Assembly: GCF_051020985.1 (NCBI RefSeq)
Contig: NC_135006.1
Coordinates: 18,369,501 to 18,433,500 of the forward strand
Source: Nomia melanderi
Taxonomy: Eukaryota > Arthropoda > Insecta > Hymenoptera > Halictidae
Direction: 5' to 3'
DNA: 64,000 nucleotides
Notes under the pieces: generated by a model
Told to the model about the DNA's origin: nothing
Databases searched by the model: none
The model's input: only the letters and a program-made list of their open reading frames with translations
In this document: piece by piece, positions 50,001 through 62,000 of the stretch
How the letters are laid out: the number at the start of each line of letters is the position of its first letter
How positions within the stretch are numbered: the stretch's first letter is position 1
Translations under genes and position numbers: made by a program

Positions 50001-53000
50001 ATGGATGTACCTGGAGATTTAACGTTGCAATGGGTGGAGGAGGTGGGAAATGTTATTCACGAGGAAGTAATATGTGGTTTAGAAGCAGAGTTAGTTGCTC
50101 CAGAAGAAGGAGTAATAGGAGCTTGCGAGGAAGTTACAGTTGAAGAGACAGTCGAATCTGGCCCTAATATTACTTCTACAACAGAGTCGGAAATATTAAT
50201 GGTTCCGCAATCTAGTGATATGGAATCTATTTATATAGTGCCGCAGGATCAAGGACATGATTATCTAAATATTCAGGTTACAGAAGAAGTGATAGCAGAT
50301 AATTGGGATCGATCTGGTCACGAAGATGGGTAAGTTGTCAATGTTTGCATAACTATATTGAAAAAATTCAGAGATTCATTGATATTATTTTTTAAAGGGT
50401 TGAGATACCAGATTCTAAAGTGTCTCATGATAATTTACTTGAATATGATGATATGGAAATACCATTACCTATTGACCAAGATTCGTACACAAATAGTAGA
50501 CCCTATCCATGCGACTTCTGTAGCAGAAGGTTCAGGAAAAAAGCAAATTTAATGAATCATATGGTAGCACATCAGACAGATCGCCCTCACGGTTGCAATT
50601 TGTGTGGAGCACGTTATGCTCGAAAGTGTGATCTTATGAATCATTTGAAGATTCATGCGTATGCGCCATCTCGAGATGGTTTGGAGGATGATTTGAATGA
50701 CGACGATCCACTGGCACCAGAGGCTGAAGAGTCTACCAAAGGTAGACGTAAGAAAGTTCAATCCAGTGCGCCAAGGAAACGTAAAAACTACTCTACACTC
50801 CCAAAACGTACTGTTGAGGATAATAAAATGGAAATGGGCAAGTACGTCAATGAATCGTATGATTATGTTGACGAAGATACACGTTTGTTAGAGGAAATGA
50901 CTAGTAGAAATTCTACATGCAGTGGTAACTATGCGTCAAGCTCGAAATGGAATGATCAGATATCGTCTGTCTCTACTGAACCTCAAGCACCAAGGTGGCC
51001 TATAACTGATCCAACAAAACCATACGTGTGTCAGTTCTGTGGTGTTGGTTTTGCGCGAGAAAAGGCACTTGCATCTCATGCGCGCATACATGGTGGTGAT
51101 AGTCCATTTGAATGTACATCATGCGGTGACATGTTTTGGGATGTTAATAGTTTAAGGGAACACGTTCGTACTAAACACGGCGGCACTGTACAGTCTGATA
51201 CCGAAGAATATGACAATGACGCTACATATACGGGCGATGAAAGATTTGGAGAGTTTTATTGCAATACTTGTGGTGTTCCTTTTCATCGTTTGGATTTACT
51301 TAAACGTCACCAAAAGTAAGATTACCTTGTGCAAATAAATAAGCAATGTACAGTTTTTACCGTTACAAATGCAGATCGTAGTTGCATTTAGTTTCAACTT
51401 TGCGCTGATTTTCAGGAAAATTCGTAACATTGTGATATTAATTTTAATATTGATTACATTAGGATTCATATCAAGCAAGAGGATGATACAATGGAAGGTT
51501 CAAGTCAACACCATGTTTGCAATGTTTGCGGAGAGTGGTTTGAAGAGGCTTTAGCATTGCTAGCACATGCTGAACTTCATGCTAGGTATTACTTCTAAAA
51601 AATTCGTTATAGATGTTTTTTAAATTCTGATAAATTAATTGATTCAGTTCTTTCAGATCACCTAGTCGTCGGTGCTTATTGTGCGGTGAAAGATGTCGCG
51701 ATGATGCAGAAGTTGCAGAACATGTCCGTCAAAATCATGCTGAAGATGCTCCACCAAATACTTGCACTCTTTGTGGGAAAACATGTAAAGATAAACGCAG
51801 TTTATTAAAACATTCATGGGTTCATAATGTCGATAAAACTTTCGGATGTACAAAATGTGGAAAACGTTTTCACAGTAAAGCTAGATTACGAAGGTACTTT
51901 TGCTTAGGAGAATGAATATTTTATATATTTTTGAAATCGATTATTCATTAAGATATGTTGATGTTAGGCACATGGTGTCGCATCGTAATAAAATGGTAGT
52001 TTGCGATGAATGCGGAGAGGAATTCCCTGACGGTAGAGCTTTGGTCAGCCATCGTCATTCACACAATAAAGATTTAGGCGGCCGTTCTTTTCCGTGCAGA
52101 GAATGTGGAAAAACATTCGGAAGTCGCAGTTCGCAACAGATTCATATACGTATCCACACTGGAGAAAGGCCGTACGGATGTAGATTTTGTTGGAAAGCAT
52201 TTGCCGATGGTGGAACTTTAAGGAAACACGAACGCATTCACACGGGCGAAAAACCATATGGATGCGCGATTTGTCCTCGCGCTTTCAATCAAAGAGTAAG
52301 GCTAACAGTTGAAGTACAACGTATTTTTCTACTCTTACGTGTTACATATTCACGTTCGTTTTTGTCGATTGATTCAGGTTGTTCTCAGAGAACATGTTCG
52401 TGCTCATCATTCAGGTCCCGATCCAAAATGTGTAGGTAGCGTTACTCCATATTTGTGTAAGGTATGCGGCGATGCATACGGAACATCCGAAGAGATAGTT
52501 GCTCACATTGTGCAACACTGTGATGATAATACCGCGTTAAGACGACAGCCGCAAACTGGACCTCGTAAATATAAAAGGAGACGTAAGCTTAAGCCTCATG
52601 AAACTAATACAATGTTACGTATAAGCGAGCAGTACGATATGATGGAAGCAGGTTCCGATTCAGATGATAATACCAAGAGAAAACTTGGAAGGAAGAATAA
52701 GCAGCATCGGTCGAATGTCGAAGAAGGATATCAAAATGTTCTTAAAAGTTTTGAGAGCTCTTTACAAAATATAAATTCAATTGTTAGTAATTCGAAATTA
52801 AACCCAGGGAAATCCAAGTTATCTAAGAAGAAGCTTAGAAAAGAGGAGAAGAAGAATGAAGCTCAAACTTCGTGCCAACCTGGGAGACCAAAAATGATTC
52901 ATACACAGAAAACAAGAGTGCCTGTAGAAATTGGTAGTGACGGGGTTAAGAAGGGGCAAAAAACCAAAACTATGGTGACAAGGACTCCTAAAGTAATGCC

Positions 53001-53721
53001 AAATGAACATAAATTAGGAATTTTTCCAGGTGGAGAAAGAAATAGACCAAGAACAAAAAACGTTAGCTATCACATCGAAGGGAAGCTTCAGCCACCGCCA
53101 GCAACATTCCCAAAGCCAAAGGAAGAAGTTTCAAAAGTTTCAACGCCAACGCATCAGCCGTTGCCATTAGTTAACATAAAGCTGGAACCTAACACACCAA
53201 AAATACCTAGTAACAACCACAGAAATAACAATGGTAATATCCTTGCCGTTAACAACGAAAAGATAGAACCGACATCTAGAAAAAGAACGGGTGTTCTGAA
53301 AAAAATTAAGAAGCAAAAACATGGAATCAAGCAAGAACCGATGGACATCGATCAAGAGGAAATACAGAATAATAATAACACAGAGAACACAGATTCCGCA
53401 AGATTAATGGAACATGCGGTGGATGGAAGTAATCTGGAGATTGCATTTGAAGCGAGTGTCACCACCGAGGAAGATAACAAGTACCTTCCCGATGTAGGGA
53501 AAATTAATAATACCGAAGATGTTGGAGCTGGAAATGTAAAACTTAGTGTGAAAGTTGAATCCACACCTCAGCGAATGTTGGCTGTTCATAGTGTTATAGC
53601 GCCTGTGGATGATATTCCAGAAACTATAATACCGGATGCTGTAGAATATACATGTGAGATGTGTTCTGCAGTATTTTCCAGCCGTGCAGAGTTGTTGGTG
53701 CATGTTCCGATACACATTTGA
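50001..53721 (+). CDS. C2H2 zinc-finger protein with 15 fingers
   Basis: Probable nuclear sequence-specific DNA-binding protein. Exons 50001-50329, 50398-51315, 51463-51585, 51657-51893, 51968-52295 and 52378-53721 give 1092 residues. The N-terminal about 110 residues are acidic with no named domain. Fingers 1-2 (PCDFCSRRFRKKANLMNH) are separated by an acidic/basic spacer from a long block of fingers 3-14. Only fingers 11-13 have classic TGEKP-type linkers (HTGERPYGC, HTGEKPYGC). Several finger-coding sequences cross introns, for example RLR/RHMVSH. A basic, Lys/Pro-rich region of about 300 residues follows, with repeated KxEP words such as IKLEPN and IKQEPMD that resemble SUMO-acceptor sites (VKxE/IKxE type). 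A single isolated finger (YTCEMCSAVF) ends the protein. I cannot assign a specific orthologue. Confidence 0.9.
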
Positions 53722-56700
53722 TTTAATTTGTTCACCGCAAGTAAAGGAGGTATGCGAATTTGTTCTATTCTAAGAATATTTGTTTAATCAAGCAATATTT
53801 TAACATGGTCAATGAAGGTTTATATGTTTATTTGAATTGGCACTATGTTACTACGCCAAATTGTCCTCTACTCGTTGCTCTATGAAGCGCACTAAGTTTT
53901 TGTGTTTAACATGTATTTTAAAAGTTGATGCTGTCTTTAGTTTATTGCGTCATTCTAAGGTATGTAGAAATTTTCGAATGTACTCGTTTTCAGTTAACAT
54001 TATCATTACGTTCTTTTTTATACTACTCGTGTTTCTACCAAAAAGAAAATATTTGGCTCAAAATTCATATTGAATCATGATACGATGTGAGATGTTACAA
54101 ATATTTTATACGTTTACAATGTATCACACCAGTTGCCCTGGTCAAAGAATTAGACCAATCTTTTGCCATCCACAGTTTTATGAGAAAAATTAATTTAACA
54201 ACAACAAAAAAAAAAAAAGAAGAAATAACAGCACTTTGTGTACATAAAATGTTAAGGCATTCAAAATATTAAAGCGAGTGTGTTCTATAATAATATTACT
54301 CGTTTCTATAAATTAAATTTACTCTGTACATTTGCTTTTAGCTTCTAAGCGATTAGATATGTAATAATCGATCCAATGAATTACTATGATAGACCATTTG
54401 TATGCAATATTACAGGCTGACCTCAGATAATTTTCCGTAAATTCATGATTTTACTCGCAGCAATATTTCGAACTCGGGATAGGATAATTGGTAAATATTG
54501 CGTTCAGTTTTTCATTTCCCTCTTAATAGTGGAAGATCAGCTTTTTTAAAGTCACGAGAAATACGCCTGTTTCTTCTAAATCAAATACATCTGATGTTAC
54601 AATGAAATACATATGTATATTGCACACATTGCATAAATTAATACATTTATACAAATTAATTTTCATACTGTCAAGCATTTTGTGACTCAAGAAATAAGAA
54701 TAGATTGTTACTGTTTCATTAATATTTATTATTTGATAAATAAAAGCTCATTATTATAATATACTTTTGTTTATATTAACATTAAAATGGTTCTGATAAA
54801 GTTATCGATAAAGCTATTTCATTACATTTGGCATTATACGAAATAAATTACAAAAAGTATTATGTGTAGAATTTTATGCAAAAGGAAACGTTAAAATTCA
54901 ACATTTTGAAGTTTAAAGTTATGTACTTTTTACTTTTTATTTTGGTAAGACATACACAATTAGATCTGATTTTTAGTTTTGTCAAAAGTTTAAATTTCCT
55001 CGTTGTGTATGTTTTAATTATTTCTATAATTGTGTTATACGATAATGATGCTGTACTCAAATAAAATGTAACATCTTAATACTGTTGGGTGCTACCTTAA
55101 CATTATACTAAATAGCACTATTTTTAGACATGTTGAATTATATAATTTGTTTCCATTAATAGAAATCTATACATAATGGTAATCTTATAAAAGTTCAGGT
55201 ACATTTCTAACCGAAATCTTACATTACAATTTCATACAAATATTTTAAAAGTATCATCAAATGGTAGTAATTTAAATTTTTCGTTTCAGAAAATAAATAA
55301 CGGTTCACTTATGTTAAAGTTTTCCTCTTGATTATAGTTCAACAGTTTAAATGTGTTATTTATTACTATACAAAGTTTATATTACTTTTTAACTTATCAT
55401 TCTACTTTACCCCTTTAACAGCTTTTACAATAAAATGTCTAGAGCATTATATTTCAAAATTTTACATAAAACATTGCTATCTATAAAAATTGAAGTTTTA
55501 TATGAAATCAGTCAAGTGATTTCACTACTGATATTTTAAACCGAATTAATTTCATATTTAAACGAATATTTGCAAAAAATAATTCACTTTCTTTAAGTTC
55601 TTTGAGATGTTGAAAGACCATACAATTAGATGATGGAATCGTAAAAAACTCAAGTCAGTATCGTTTTAAAAATTACTTAAACTGTATGCATACATACTTT
55701 GTTCACTGCATTTTATACTTCGAGCAATCTAGGTATCCTCATAGTAATCTTTCTCAGCTTCGAAGTGTATGTATGTATGTATTCCGGGACAGATTAATAT
55801 TTCAACAGCATTATGTGTGGCAATCAATCAAAAGCAGCGTATGCCCTATTTTTGTAGTCAAGAGATATTTTTAATATAAAGAAAATTCTGATACTATTTG
55901 TAGCGTTTTGCCCAAAATGTACATACATATATTTTATTATTTCATGTTCTTAACTATGTCTCTTTAAGAGTGGCACATAGTGCCCGTTATTTGTTTGTTT
56001 GTGTATTTTCATACATAATGAATTAAAGAATATTCAATGAGTAAACTCGGTAGCTGATAATTTTATTAATAAGAAAAGGAGGAGTACCGGTATAAATCTG
56101 TTTGAATAACATGGGGTGCGTTTAACAGTTACACTTCTAGGACAGCATCATATTTTGTATGTTATGTACATACTTAGGGAATAACAACTTCCTGTAGCGA
56201 TACTTGTAATTATATTGATGCTATCGGAAAGAAATACTTAAAGATCAGTTAAAGAATGCTTAGAATTATTACAGATTGTAAGTCAGATTTTGTACAGTTT
56301 GAAAATTATGGTATAAAATATTTAGGAACAGAAAAGATATATGACCAATGTAAAATAAGAAGTTTTTGGATAAAAAGAAATGTATGTAAATATTTATTTA
56401 CATAAGAAGTGTCAAAAAAATTCACATGCAAGTGGCGATATCGTGTACAAATGATTTTTATTTCAAAGTTACAGTTACATTCCCGTTCAACGGTAGCTAT
56501 AATATTTTCTATGCGTGATTCAGAAGTTTCGAAAATCTGTTTAATTAACGTGTGCATAAAGTAACCAGTGCAAGTTGCAGTAATCGCAAAATCTGTTAAA
56601 CGAACTGTTCCGAAGGTCTAAACGTATATAAGAGAAAAGAAATTGAGAACATGTACACAACTTTTTCTTCTTTTTTTTTCCAAGTGATTTTTTTGTAAGA

Positions 56701-57500
56701 AGGTTGATCACATGTAAGTATCCGTGGCTTCTTTTTCAGAATAAGTAAACTATAAATAAGTAGTGTAGTATATGATACTGTGTTGCATGATAAAATTTTA
56801 AACATTTTGAAAAGAATTCGTACATGTATCACTTCAGTTGTAAACTAAGCTCTAAGAATATGTATAGACATGTATGCACTAAAGTTAGTTTCTCTTGGAT
56901 TAGACTATATTTGTATCTATCAAGGATAAAGTAGTCGAAAGAAGAATAACTGTACATATTATTATCTTGGATATGGTACGGTGGTTTATTGTTCTTTGTA
57001 GATGTATTTTTTTTAAATAAATTGTCAGCAACTATGGAAATACAATTAATTACATCCGCACAAAGTTACGGATAATTCTAGGTACATATGGTATCAAGAT
57101 ATGTACAATTGTAAATATACATTGAGTTATAAACTTCAAAATTTTGCGAATGTCACTTCTATGTTATTGAAAACATGAAACGAAGTGCGAATTATAAATT
57201 ACAGATACGCGATGTTATATAATAATTTTGTTAAATTTGTCTATAAAGTACTTGATTCGTTTGTTTCTATCTTGAATAAAATTTTATGCGAGATACAAAT
57301 TGCGGTAAAAGAACGATGATGTAAATGAATGGTAGTTGCATATAACTCGACTTTATACTGTGTAAAATCTGGAAACTTTATATTAGTAAAATCATATTAA
57401 TAGTATAATAACAATGTTTTCACCATTCATAAAAATGTGTATAATATTATCTATGTTTATGCTAAGAGCAGATAAATAATTTAAGATATTGTATCTTTGA
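53722..57500. other. AT-rich gap after the zinc-finger gene
   Basis: No gene recognised in about 3.8 kb. It should hold the 3' UTR of the zinc-finger gene (left) and of the SLC35G1-like gene (right), since these two genes converge. Short frames are AT-rich chance frames. Confidence 0.55.
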
Positions 57501-58700
57501 CTAGGGAATAAAATCGCAAACACTATAAATCTCTTTTTCAAATCCCATGCATACGACAGAGACTATAATTAAAAATGCTCCGATAATACTTGTAGACGAA
57601 GGTTGGTCTCCAAAAAAGTATACTTGCACTATATAGGCCAGTATGATATCTAAGGATCTAGTCACTGATACTTTGCCTGCACCTTCTATTTTTAACGCGT
57701 TAGTTACTAAAACTTGACCAGATAATCCAGTGAGTGCCACTGATAATATTTTAGCCCAAGTAAACCAATCGGTAGGTAGCTTAAGTTTTTGTACATGATG
57801 CTCCGACACAATAAAGAAAAAGGATATTGCTGTCAGCAGAGACCACCAAGATAAGTTGAAGATTATCGTAGAATAATGAATTTCTGAACACTTTCTCATA
57901 ATAACTATATTCAGAGCTGTGAAGAATGTTGCTAGGATAGCACACAGATATCCTATCAGATTGTACGGTTCAGTTCTGTGTGTCTGAAAAAGAACAAATA
58001 TCATATGATATATAAAATCGTTATTTAACGAAAGCAATGCTAATAGTTTATTTTGCTACCTGAAACACAAATGGTGGTTTCGATACAAAAACCACGCCCG
58101 CAAAAAGTGCACACATGACCATTACACGTAATACACCGCATGGTTCTTTTAAGAAAATAAAAGATAATGCTATAACAATAACCGGAGAGCTAAATATAAT
58201 AGTCGTGGCATCTCCTATGGGTAATTCTCGGAAACTATAATAAAGCAGCGATAAGGTAGCACCTCCTACTATTCCCTGCAAAAGACGGTTCATTAGATAA
58301 TTAAATAACAACTGACAAATTTCTACTTCTCGTTAATAAGCAAAAAGTTTGATCTTTCATTCACTCTTTAGCATTAACATACCTGAAAATGTAGGAGTAG
58401 TCTTTGATCCTTGGGACCAAAAATACTTTTGGAAGCTTTAATTGCTACACCAGCCATGACTAGCATTTGTAAAATAGCTCTGATACCCAACAGTACCATG
58501 GGGTCTACATTTTGGATAGCTTTGACTAACGAGGAACTAACTGTGAAAAATGTACCTGAGAGAAATGCCAAAAATACACCAAACCATTTGGTACTTTCTT
58601 GATACGTTTCGGCGTTGTTAGCAAATTGTTCCGTATATTGATATGCTGGATGTATACTATTGTAAGAAGTGGTAGACGCAATACTGAACTTCATCTTCAT
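57501..58700 (-). CDS. EamA/DMT-superfamily transporter, SLC35G1-like
   Basis: Multi-pass membrane protein with two EamA repeats, about ten membrane segments. Three exons, 58700-58383, 58275-58060 and 57983-57501, all phase 0, encode 338 residues. The N-terminal about 35 residues are cytosolic and Ser/Tyr-rich. EamA 1 begins WFGVFLAFLSGTFFTVSSSL, includes DPMVLLGIRAI, and ends at PPFVFQ. EamA 2 begins YNLIGYLCAI and ends at FLIIVSVVCMGF. Family landmarks include FRELPIGDATTIIFSSPV and FLKEP. Vertebrate SLC35G1 has been placed in the endoplasmic reticulum or plasma membrane and linked to calcium handling and citrate transport; substrate here is unknown. The nearest ATG upstream of the conserved part is at 58700, with a second at 58694. 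Confidence 0.88.
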
Positions 58701-59127
58701 GTCTTCAGTTCGATCAACTTAACAGTTACGGTATACAATTATACTGAACGAGATATTGCTGGCATACCGGTGTCTACCGTCTGTCGTCTCGTAGAATTAA
58801 CATACGCACAGCTTTGCACGTCAAACAGCTTATGGGGGATTAAGGACGGTAGGAAGATTTGGAAAATATAACAACGACCGGATTTACATTCGCTTGACTG
58901 TAAAACTGTGAAACTATAATGTACCGAGCAACTTATGGATCATTTCAGTTTTGTTATCTATAGATTACCTCTCGATATTTGTATACTTATATAATTAAAT
59001 ATAGACGAACAAAATTAATTTTGTCCTCAAGTAGGTTGCTTATATTGTCTTTATTCAATCGTTTGTGTATTTTGTAAAATAGTGGCAATAAGATACGCTC
59101 AGATCTCTGTTGGAATTCTTTAAAAGA
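58701..59127. other. Gap between SLC35G1-like start and C11orf54-like 3' end
   Basis: Both genes run leftwards. It contains the poly(A) signal of the upstream gene and presumably the promoter of the transporter. Nothing else was seen. Confidence 0.6.
59050..59055 (-). terminator. Poly(A) signal AATAAA of the C11orf54-like gene
   Basis: TTTATT on the plus strand, 73 bases past the stop codon at 59128. Confidence 0.6.
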
Positions 59128-60464
59128 TCAGTCCTTTCCAAATTGCAGAGCAGTCGTTGGTTGGTCTACGCGATATAACGCGGTACCCAAGTTAAAGTAT
59201 CCTAAATATTCAATAGTTTCTGGAGTCGTATCGATATGATAATGACCTCCTTCGCCGTGATGAGAAAAGCTGTGGAAATGTTGGACGCGAAGATCGACAT
59301 CCTAAAACACCAATACATATGCATCAATTGTACAATATAAACCCGCACACGATAAAACTTTAATGTAGTTGTACTTACACTTTCAGAACTGACAAATGTT
59401 CCAACAGCTACAAGGGGTGTTGACATATTGTAAAATCGTAACCAGTTATTAAGTTTTGTTTCCGTGTCGAGTGGAACTGTAGAAAAGTCAGACATAACGT
59501 GCTGTTTAACTTTTCCATCGTTCATTAAAAATGTTCCTCCCAATCCTGCAATTTTATGAATTTAGCACCAATGTTCTGACATATTTCTAAAATGAATTTA
59601 CTTGTTAAACATACCAACAAGATTATTTTTATAATGTTGTGCAAGTGCTTTTTGCATGGATGCAATGAAATCATCATTGCCAGTACGTTTCTTGGCATAC
59701 ACTTTCAGCACTTGTCCTGGTTTTCCTTCGCTAGCAAATAGATTGGCCAATAAAGCTAATCTTGTTTCATCATTAGGCAAGGTTTGTAATACACATTTTT
59801 CATTTGATTTATCAACAGATGCGATACGACTTTCATTTTTTACTTCGGAGGTTGAAATAGTCATATTCATCATAAGCTAAAAGTATTGTTTTTTGGTAAC
59901 TGTTAAAACTAAATAAGCAAACCATCTAAGTTATCGAGCATACCTCACAATTGGAATTTATGTGTGGCCATGGTCCAGCTCCTGCTCCAATTACAAAAGG
60001 GTTGTTGCAACATTTTAAATGCTTCAAGAGCTGTTGGATATCGTACAATTTATTTCTTTGTACAAGAGGAAGAAGAAAAGGTGGACCACCGATTTCCAAT
60101 ACCGTTGGATTACCTCGCAATCCTGAAGATATTATGTAACAAAGGATAAAAAATAATATAAAAACATTTGAGAAGATATTTTATTTTGAAAGTATTACCT
60201 GGTGCAGCAAGCGTAAAAGGTTTTTGCGTTAAGTCTGGACAGTCGACAACTTCAACACAGAACTCTGAGAAATTTTTAGCTAAGCCTTCTTTCAACACTG
60301 AGAAGAAAAAATGTATGCCATGCTGTTCAATTCTGTCATTTTTAGATTTATATTATAGTTTAAAGTTACACGAGGAAGAAGTTACCATCTTTTACTTCAT
60401 TGAGTGAAGGTACATGCAGTTCCTTTTTCACGATATTCAGTCCAGCCACGTCCAAAGTAGCCAT
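59128..60464 (-). CDS. Ester hydrolase C11orf54 homologue (DUF1907)
   Basis: Zinc-dependent hydrolase-fold protein. The human member has a mononuclear zinc site and esterase activity on model substrates; the natural substrate is unclear. Six exons, 60464-60386, 60297-60199, 60122-59944, 59876-59615, 59545-59379 and 59301-59128, give 319 residues, almost exactly the human length (315). Visible landmarks are the start MATLDVAGL, GGPPFLLPLVQRNKLYD, FVIGAGAGPWPHINSNCE, GGTFLMNDG, and the zinc-ligand region QHFHSFSHHGEGGHYHIDTT, in which the HxH and later His are the known metal ligands. All introns have GT..AG ends and consistent phases. No truncation or missing ligand was seen. Confidence 0.93.
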
Positions 60465-60771
60465 TGTTAATCTTTTGCTGTCGTACGTCTGCTTTTAAAA
60501 AAATATTTTTATTATTTCGGTCGTGTGCCTGTCCTTAGCTTTCAAAGCAAAGAACCGAAGCGACCAGGATTTACTTGTTTAAATAACAGTATGGCGAAAA
60601 CATAAAACGTAAAGAAAGATATATTTAACGAATGCAATATAATAAAATATAATAAAAAAAACTGTATTGTTAAAATAATACTAACCCTAGTAGGAATATT
60701 TTGTTACTTGGAAAATGTTGAATACGTCCAGAAGATGTGAAAGGACTGATGGAACTTCGAATATATTTTTA

Positions 60772-60845
60772 TATTAAAAACCTCGTCTTTATCTAATCAC
60801 GCGAGTATATTCTTCTATTAAAAACCTGGTCTTTATCTAATCACG
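60772..60845. repeat. Two-copy direct repeat, 44-base period
   Basis: TATTAAAAACCTCGTCTTTA at 60772 and TATTAAAAACCTGGTCTTTA at 60816; the copies extend to 30 bases with one mismatch. Confidence 0.9.
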
Positions 60846-61931
60846 TGTTTGCGTAATATTTTATTTCGTAAGAGTAATAGAAATCTCTTGCACTTGACTG
60901 TAAGTACGGTAACGTGATTACGCGTGCAACATTAAACTCAATGATCTTTCTTTTGTATTTCTCAATTTTAGACAACGTAAAAAAGATCTTTGCAGTTTGC
61001 ATGTTTCTAAGAATTATATCGACAATTCTTTTCGTTTAAATCGTATGCAATCGAGGTAGGAACGAATAACCGAATAATTGTCAAGGTGACGGGAACGAAA
61101 TCATAAATATTAATTTAACTACGGGTATGAAAAGGCTGCGTAATGAAAAAAAACGACTGGTAATAACTTTAGAAATGTTTGATCTCCTTCGTATGAACGC
61201 AAACACGATAAACCGTGTCTATGAGCAAAGAAATTGTCAATATCAAACTTATGATAAGACAAAAAGTTTTGATTGACATGGAAAGTTTTGCGCCTGTGAG
61301 TGATTTGTTATTTCTATTGTAGATGGCATCGCGATGCGCTTGCAAGTAGGCAACCAAACGTGCGTGCGCGCATCTAAAATCCTTTTCAAAAAGACATCGC
61401 GATACACACGAAACATTTTGTTCCGCGTCTACTCGGATGCACCCGAAATTTCCCAGCGCAAAAAGGGTCTGGAATCGCACGAAATTGATTTGCGTCGTAT
61501 CAATAGAACTTTACACTCAAAAACGGAAAACTATTGATAAGAACAAAGTACTATCGATATCATCGCGGAAGCTTTCACGTGGCTAAGAAACATACGAAGA
61601 GTGAACGCTTCTCGTCGACATGTATATTTCCAAAACTACACGAAACACTTGACGATAATTTCTTGTAACAATAATAATTCGTTCAACAGGCAGCTTACGA
61701 AAAACATAAAAATTATAATAAAAATCTTGGAACGCAGAATGGAGGGAAGCCAATGTGGTCAGAGATACTAAAAGAAATTCGGGAAAAATTGTTTCAATTC
61801 CAAGGAGAAATAATGAAAAATGAAAAGTGCACGGTAAAATGAAATGTCTCAAAGTTCGTTGCACGCGAGGGTGAGCTTTGGCAAGCGAACAATGAATAAA
61901 GCACGGAACGCACGACTTTAGAACAAGAAGA

Positions 61932-61992
61932 AGGTGGAGGAGGTGAAGGAGGAGGAGGAGGAGGAGGAGGAGGAGGAGAAGGAGAAGAAACA
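61932..61992. repeat. (GGA)n-rich purine tract
   Basis: GGAGGAGGAGGA repeats with GAAGGAGAAG at the end. Frames on the opposite strand give poly-Ser/Pro and are not genes. Confidence 0.9.
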
Positions 61993-62000
61993 GAAGCAGA

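Larger units (their letters stand above)
60465..62000. other. AT-rich stretch right of the C11orf54-like gene
   Basis: Contains its promoter and leader (left end), a short tandem duplication at 60772-60845, and a 36-codon minus-strand frame with one membrane segment at 61169-61279 (see findings). No confident gene. Confidence 0.5.
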
